Origin: Acidithiobacillus sp.
Lineage (GTDB): Bacteria; Pseudomonadota; Gammaproteobacteria; Acidithiobacillales; Acidithiobacillaceae
Direction: 5' to 3'
Length of the DNA stretch: 9,250 nt
Assembly: GCA_027445725.1 (NCBI GenBank)
Contig: DAIAVG010000042.1
Location: 1 to 9,250 of the forward strand
The notes beneath the pieces were generated by a model, which was given only the letters and a program-made list of their open reading frames with translations, ran no database searches and had not been told where the DNA came from. The position numbers and the translations under genes were made by a program. This document shows positions 6,511 to 9,250 of the stretch, piece by piece (the stretch's first letter is position 1; every line of letters starts with the position of its first letter).

Positions 6511-7172
6511 GGCTTGGCCTGGTGCTCGGTGCGATGCTGCTCCTTTGCGGAAGCACGGCGGAGGCCAATATTTATGCGTATACCGATAGCAGCGGGGTGG
6601 TGCATCTGACCAACGTGCCTGCCGGGAATAACAAGTACCGAATGGTGATGCGGACGCCGAAAATGGCGGTAGCCGTGGCGCGCGCGGATTTTAACAGGGT
6701 GGCCAGGGCGCATTATCAGGCGCTGATTCGGGCGGCGGCTAGCCGTTACGGGGTCAGTCCGGCGCTGATTAACGCCGTGATCAGCGCCGAGTCCGGTTAC
6801 AACGCGGGGGCGGTTTCACCCAAAGGGGCAGTCGGGTTGATGCAGCTCATTCCGGCAACGGCGGATCGTTTTGGGGTGGCCAATTCCTTCAGCCCGGCTG
6901 ATAACATCAACGGTGGCACGGCGTACCTGGCCCATTTGCTGCGTGTATTTAGTGGTGACCTGAAGCTGGCGGTGGCCGCCTACAATGCGGGATCGCAGGC
7001 CGTGATCCAGGCGGGTTATCATATTCCGCCTTTTGCAGAAACCCAGGCTTACGTGCCGCGGGTACTCGCTTATTATCAGCAGTACCTGAATGGCGGCGGC
7101 AACGTGGTTGGTGCGAACCCGCAATCGGTGGCGAACGCCGCTCCGCAGTTGATTCAGGTATCTAATCCGTAG
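6507..7172 (+). CDS. Secreted lytic transglycosylase (DUF4124 + SLT/GH23 domains)
   Basis: Exported 221-aa peptidoglycan lytic transglycosylase. A signal peptide spans 1-20 with probable cleavage after AEA. A short DUF4124-type segment follows (IYAYTDSSGVVHLTNVP, 22-38), typical of the N-terminus of many proteobacterial envelope proteins. The SLT domain covers about 70-185, with catalytic E95 in AVISAESGYN (90-99), the GAVGLMQLIPATA segment (107-119), the INGGTAYLAHLL stretch (134-145) and AAYNAG (157-162). These are the four classic family 1 lytic transglycosylase motifs. It would cleave the MurNAc-GlcNAc bond with formation of 1,6-anhydroMurNAc in the periplasm. GTG 6507 overlaps the sspB stop, with only a weak Shine-Dalgarno, suggesting coupled translation. 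Its 3' end overlaps fis by 19 bp. The particular role (remodelling, secretion or pilus passage) is not evident. Confidence 0.92.
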   Translation: MRLGLVLGAMLLLCGSTAEANIYAYTDSSGVVHLTNVPAGNNKYRMVMRTPKMAVAVARADFNRVARAHYQALIRAAASRYGVSPALINAVISAESGYNAGAVSPKGAVGLMQLIPATADRFGVANSFSPADNINGGTAYLAHLLRVFSGDLKLAVAAYNAGSQAVIQAGYHIPPFAETQAYVPRVLAYYQQYLNGGGNVVGANPQSVANAAPQLIQVSNP

Positions 7173-7396
7173 GCCTGTAGTTTCTTACGCAAAGTGTTGC
7201 GATTGATGCCCAGCCATTGGGCAGCCATGCCGCGTTGCCCGCTACAATGCTGCAGCGTGTTAGCGAACAGGGCACGTTCCACCTCGTCTATGATCAGTGC
7301 GTGCAAGTTGCTGGGTACTTCACCCTGCAAATCCGCCAGATAGCGGTCCATGACCAGGGTTACGCAATCGCTCAAAGACATGTCCGTGGTTCCCAT
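7154..7396 (-). CDS. fis: Fis-family DNA-binding protein
   Basis: Small nucleoid-associated protein of 80 aa. The C-terminal half is unmistakable: GQRGMAAQWLGINRNTLRKKLQAYGL (53-78) lines up with the helix-turn-helix of E. coli Fis (GINRGTLRKKLKKYG). The middle helices (about 12-50) fit the dimerisation region. It is shorter than the 98-aa E. coli protein, lacking much of the N-terminal arm used in Hin/Gin invertase activation, as in many non-enteric Fis proteins. The ATG at 7396 has GAGGAGG (7403-7409), 6 nt upstream; this site is buried in a hairpin (see 7403-7425). It is last in an accC-prmA-DUF3426-fis unit, a variant of the conserved prmA-dusB-fis arrangement without dusB. The stop TGA at 7154-7156 lies inside the opposing transglycosylase gene. 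Confidence 0.93.
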   Translation of the reverse strand: MGTTDMSLSDCVTLVMDRYLADLQGEVPSNLHALIIDEVERALFANTLQHCSGQRGMAAQWLGINRNTLRKKLQAYGLDT

Positions 7397-7402
7397 GGCC
7401 AG

Positions 7403-7425
7403 CCTCCTCAGGGACGACTGAGGAG
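7403..7425 (-). promoter_or_regulatory. Hairpin masking the fis ribosome-binding site, overlapping the upstream stop codon
   Basis: On the - strand RNA, the arm at 7425-7418 (CTCCTCAG) pairs perfectly with 7411-7404 (CTGAGGAG) over 8 bp around a 6-nt loop. The second arm contains the TGA stop of the DUF3426 gene (7410-7408) and most of the fis Shine-Dalgarno GGAGG (7407-7403). A ribosome ending the upstream gene would melt the stem and expose the site, which is the layout expected for translational coupling. The pairing is seen directly; the function is inferred. Confidence 0.6.
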
Positions 7426-8040
7426 AGTGACTTGGTAACCGGCAGCCGCCGTCAAGGTAGGACTGCTGAGGGTAAATGGTACTGCAGTGCCAGGAACAAA
7501 TCCGGCGCTGGCATGGAATTCTCCGCGCAGGTATTGTGCTGCGGTAAAATGCAGGTGGGCAATGGGTGCGCCATAGGCATTACTGAGGGTGACTTCGATC
7601 ACCGGGTAGGCCTGGACTTGGTTGGCCACATTTTCGATGTTGCCGGTGATGCGCGCCAAGTGATCCCCCACTGGGGTAACCTGACTGTTTAAAATACGGA
7701 TGTCTTTGTTAGGGCCTGGCCACGGAATGGTGATATCCAGTTGTTCTGCGCCATTCAGCAGGACGCGGCGTACGGGCGCGCTGGTGGCGGCGTAACTGTA
7801 GCTGTGTGTCCACCAAAGTACCTGTCCAATCAGGGCGATAATCAGCAGGATGATGGCCAGGATGAGCAGAAGTCTACCCAGACGGCGCCCCAGGCTGCTA
7901 CCGGCACGCGTATGCTCTGCGGTGACATCAATAGGGAAGATTTGTTGGCAGACGCTGCATTTCACCTGATAGTGATGCTCGCGCAGGGCTTTACCATCCG
8001 TGGCAAAGGTCGATTCACAGCGGGGGCAGGTGATTTCCAT
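7408..8040 (-). CDS. Zinc-ribbon / DUF3426 membrane protein
   Basis: Protein of 210 aa from this start. The N-terminus is a zinc ribbon with two CxxC pairs, CPRC (5-8) and CSVC (28-31). A basic linker leads to one strong membrane helix (about 57-77, rich in L and I). The remaining about 130 residues form a C-terminal domain of the DUF3426 type, with the IENVANQVQAYPVIEVTLSNAYG stretch split over about 133-157. The predicted topology has the ribbon in the cytoplasm and the DUF3426 domain in the periplasm. The function of the family is unknown to me. The ATG at 8040 was preferred because GGAG (8048-8051) is 7 nt upstream. An ATG at 8046 overlaps the prmA stop by 4 bp but has the same GGAG only 1 nt away, so the protein could be 212 aa. 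It lies between prmA and fis, as in several beta/gammaproteobacteria. Confidence 0.85.
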   Translation of the reverse strand: MEITCPRCESTFATDGKALREHHYQVKCSVCQQIFPIDVTAEHTRAGSSLGRRLGRLLLILAIILLIIALIGQVLWWTHSYSYAATSAPVRRVLLNGAEQLDITIPWPGPNKDIRILNSQVTPVGDHLARITGNIENVANQVQAYPVIEVTLSNAYGAPIAHLHFTAAQYLRGEFHASAGFVPGTAVPFTLSSPTLTAAAGYQVTLLSRP

Positions 8041-8042
8041 GG

Positions 8043-8921
8043 TCATACTCCGATTTTGCGCTGGCCATAGAGGAGCGACCAGTCTTCTTCGTGTTGCGGG
8101 GCGGCGAGATCGAAATAGGGTCTATAGGCGGCGTCAATCTCCGCTTCCTGATGGTGCAGGATGCCGGATAGTGCGATCCAGCCTCCTGGACGGACAGAGT
8201 GAGCCAAAGTGGGCGCGAGGGCCAACAAGGGGGTCGCCAGAATGTTGGCGACCAGGATGTCGGCCATGGGCAGACTGGCGTTTCCCGGTAGCGCGAGTTG
8301 CAGGCCAGTACGGACGCCGTTGCCTTCAGCATTGGCTGCGGCTACCTGCAGCGCAACGGGGTCCGTATCGACGCCGAACGCCTGGTCGACACCCAGCAGC
8401 AGCCCGGCGATAGCCAGGATGCCGGAGCCGCAACCGTAATCGATAAGGCTTTCGCCCCCGCGGATCTGCGCGTCCAGGAAACGCAGGCACAGGGCCGTGG
8501 TGGCGTGGGCGCCGGTGCCAAAGGCCTGGCCGGGGTCGAGATGCAGCACGCGAGTGGCGTCAGCGGGCGCAGCATCCCAACTGGGGGCTACCCAGAGGCG
8601 ACCGAAGCAACGTGCCGGGAAGGCGGCCTGCGTCGCCGCTACCCAGTCTTGTTCCTCCAGCGGGGTGAACTGTGCTGCGAATTGCTGCCAGTCATGGTCT
8701 CTGGCCAGCTTTTGCAGGGCGGCTTCACTATGGTCGTCGGCAGCAAACAAGGCCTGGCACTGGCTGTTCTGCCAGATCTGGCCTTCATCGAACACGGTTT
8801 CACCGTCATTGCCTTCAAGAAAGGTGACGGCTTCTGCGCCAGCATCCAGCAATTGCGCCTCGATGGCTGTCGCGGCTGTCGCGGGGACGCGCATGTCGAG
8901 CTGCCACCAGGCGATTTTCAT
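8043..8921 (-). CDS. prmA: Ribosomal protein L11 methyltransferase
   Basis: Cytosolic SAM-dependent enzyme of 292 aa that methylates ribosomal protein L11. The N-terminal substrate-recognition domain (about 1-100) begins with WWQLDMRVP (5-13). The catalytic domain has the PrmA-specific LDPGQAFGTGAHATT segment (128-142), the SAM-binding motif I DYGCGSGILAIA (161-172), the acidic motif GVDTDP (183-188), and VANILATPL (224-232), where NIL is the conserved NxL/NPP-like element. A GGW-x-x-LSGIL stretch follows (247-255). Length is normal for the family. The ATG at 8921 overlaps the accC stop by 4 bp (ATGA) with no clear Shine-Dalgarno, and the 3' end overlaps the ATG at 8046 of the next gene, so translation is coupled along the operon. 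accC-prmA linkage is common in gammaproteobacteria. Confidence 0.96.
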   Translation of the reverse strand: MKIAWWQLDMRVPATAATAIEAQLLDAGAEAVTFLEGNDGETVFDEGQIWQNSQCQALFAADDHSEAALQKLARDHDWQQFAAQFTPLEEQDWVAATQAAFPARCFGRLWVAPSWDAAPADATRVLHLDPGQAFGTGAHATTALCLRFLDAQIRGGESLIDYGCGSGILAIAGLLLGVDQAFGVDTDPVALQVAAANAEGNGVRTGLQLALPGNASLPMADILVANILATPLLALAPTLAHSVRPGGWIALSGILHHQEAEIDAAYRPYFDLAAPQHEEDWSLLYGQRKIGV

Positions 8922-9250
8922 AAGGCGAGCAAGGCCTCCAGATAGTGGATATGCACCCCGCCGGCGGCGTACTGTGCCTCTTCCAGGACCCGCCGGTGCA
9001 AGGGAATGTTGGTCTGAATACCCTCAATGGTGGTTTCGCGCAGGGCACTGCGCATACGCATGTTGGCTTCCTCACGGTCGCCTCCGAAGGCGATGATTTT
9101 GCCGATCATGGAGTCGTAGAAGGGCGGCACTCGATAACCCGCATAAATGTGACTGTCGACCCGTATGCCCGGCCCGCCGGGTGGGTGCCAGGCGGTGATT
9201 TGTCCCGGAGAGGGTACGAAACGCTCCGGGTCTTCGGCATTGATGCGGCA
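8918..9250 (-). CDS. accC: Biotin carboxylase subunit of acetyl-CoA carboxylase, C-terminal part
   Basis: The last 110 codons of accC; the frame is open to the right edge of the window and the N-terminal three quarters lie outside. AccC carboxylates biotin on AccB using ATP and bicarbonate, in the first step of fatty-acid synthesis. The visible peptide begins CRINAEDPERFVPSPG, continues with SHIYAGYRVPPFYDSMIGK and IEGIQTNIPLHRR, and ends GGVHIHYLEALLAL. This lines up with the C-terminal domain of E. coli AccC (CRINAEDP, SPGKI, ESHIYAGY, PPYYDSMIGK, HYLEKKLGL). A GTG at 9130 is internal and not the true start. The stop overlaps prmA by 4 bp. The biotin carboxylase domain of a larger carboxylase is unlikely, because the protein ends right after this domain. 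Confidence 0.96.
   Translation of the reverse strand, partial: CRINAEDPERFVPSPGQITAWHPPGGPGIRVDSHIYAGYRVPPFYDSMIGKIIAFGGDREEANMRMRSALRETTIEGIQTNIPLHRRVLEEAQYAAGGVHIHYLEALLAL

Overview
The window is a gene-dense piece of a GC-rich proteobacterial chromosome. The proteins resemble those of beta/gammaproteobacteria: PilR, ZapD, SspB, Fis and a TraT-like lipoprotein. Gene order and flavour suggest an Acidithiobacillia-like organism, possibly an autotroph because a class I fructose-1,6-bisphosphatase is present, but this placement is inference. I see no transposase, phage gene, CRISPR array, tRNA or rRNA. Every sizeable gene belongs to a recognisable family, and I did not find an unknown multi-gene system.

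Region 1 (1-4838, + strand): the 3' end of a sensor kinase (PilS-like), then PilR, prepilin peptidase PilD and dephospho-CoA kinase CoaE. These four are joined by overlaps of 1 and 4 bp and an abutting junction, so they are very likely one transcript. After a 131-bp gap come the division factor ZapD and, 33 bp later, fructose-1,6-bisphosphatase. PilS/PilR would control sigma-54 promoters of type IV pilus genes, and PilD would process the prepilins.

Region 2 (4839-4985): a convergent intergenic stretch with three hairpins. The middle one is a near-ideal bidirectional intrinsic terminator separating fbp from the lipoprotein gene.

Region 3 (4986-6036): a TraT-family outer-membrane lipoprotein on the - strand, then a 304-bp AT-rich divergent intergenic region with a plausible sigma-70 promoter for the next operon.

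Region 4 (6037-7172, + strand): SspB, the ClpXP adaptor with a C-terminal ClpX-binding tail. A GTGA overlap couples it to a secreted lytic transglycosylase with DUF4124 and SLT domains.

Region 5 (7154-9250, - strand): accC (3' part), prmA, a zinc-ribbon/DUF3426 membrane protein and fis, with 4-bp overlaps or an 11-bp gap. Fis and the transglycosylase gene overlap tail to tail by 19 bp. The most interesting signal is an 8-bp hairpin that buries most of the fis Shine-Dalgarno sequence and contains the stop codon of the upstream gene, as expected for a translational-coupling switch.
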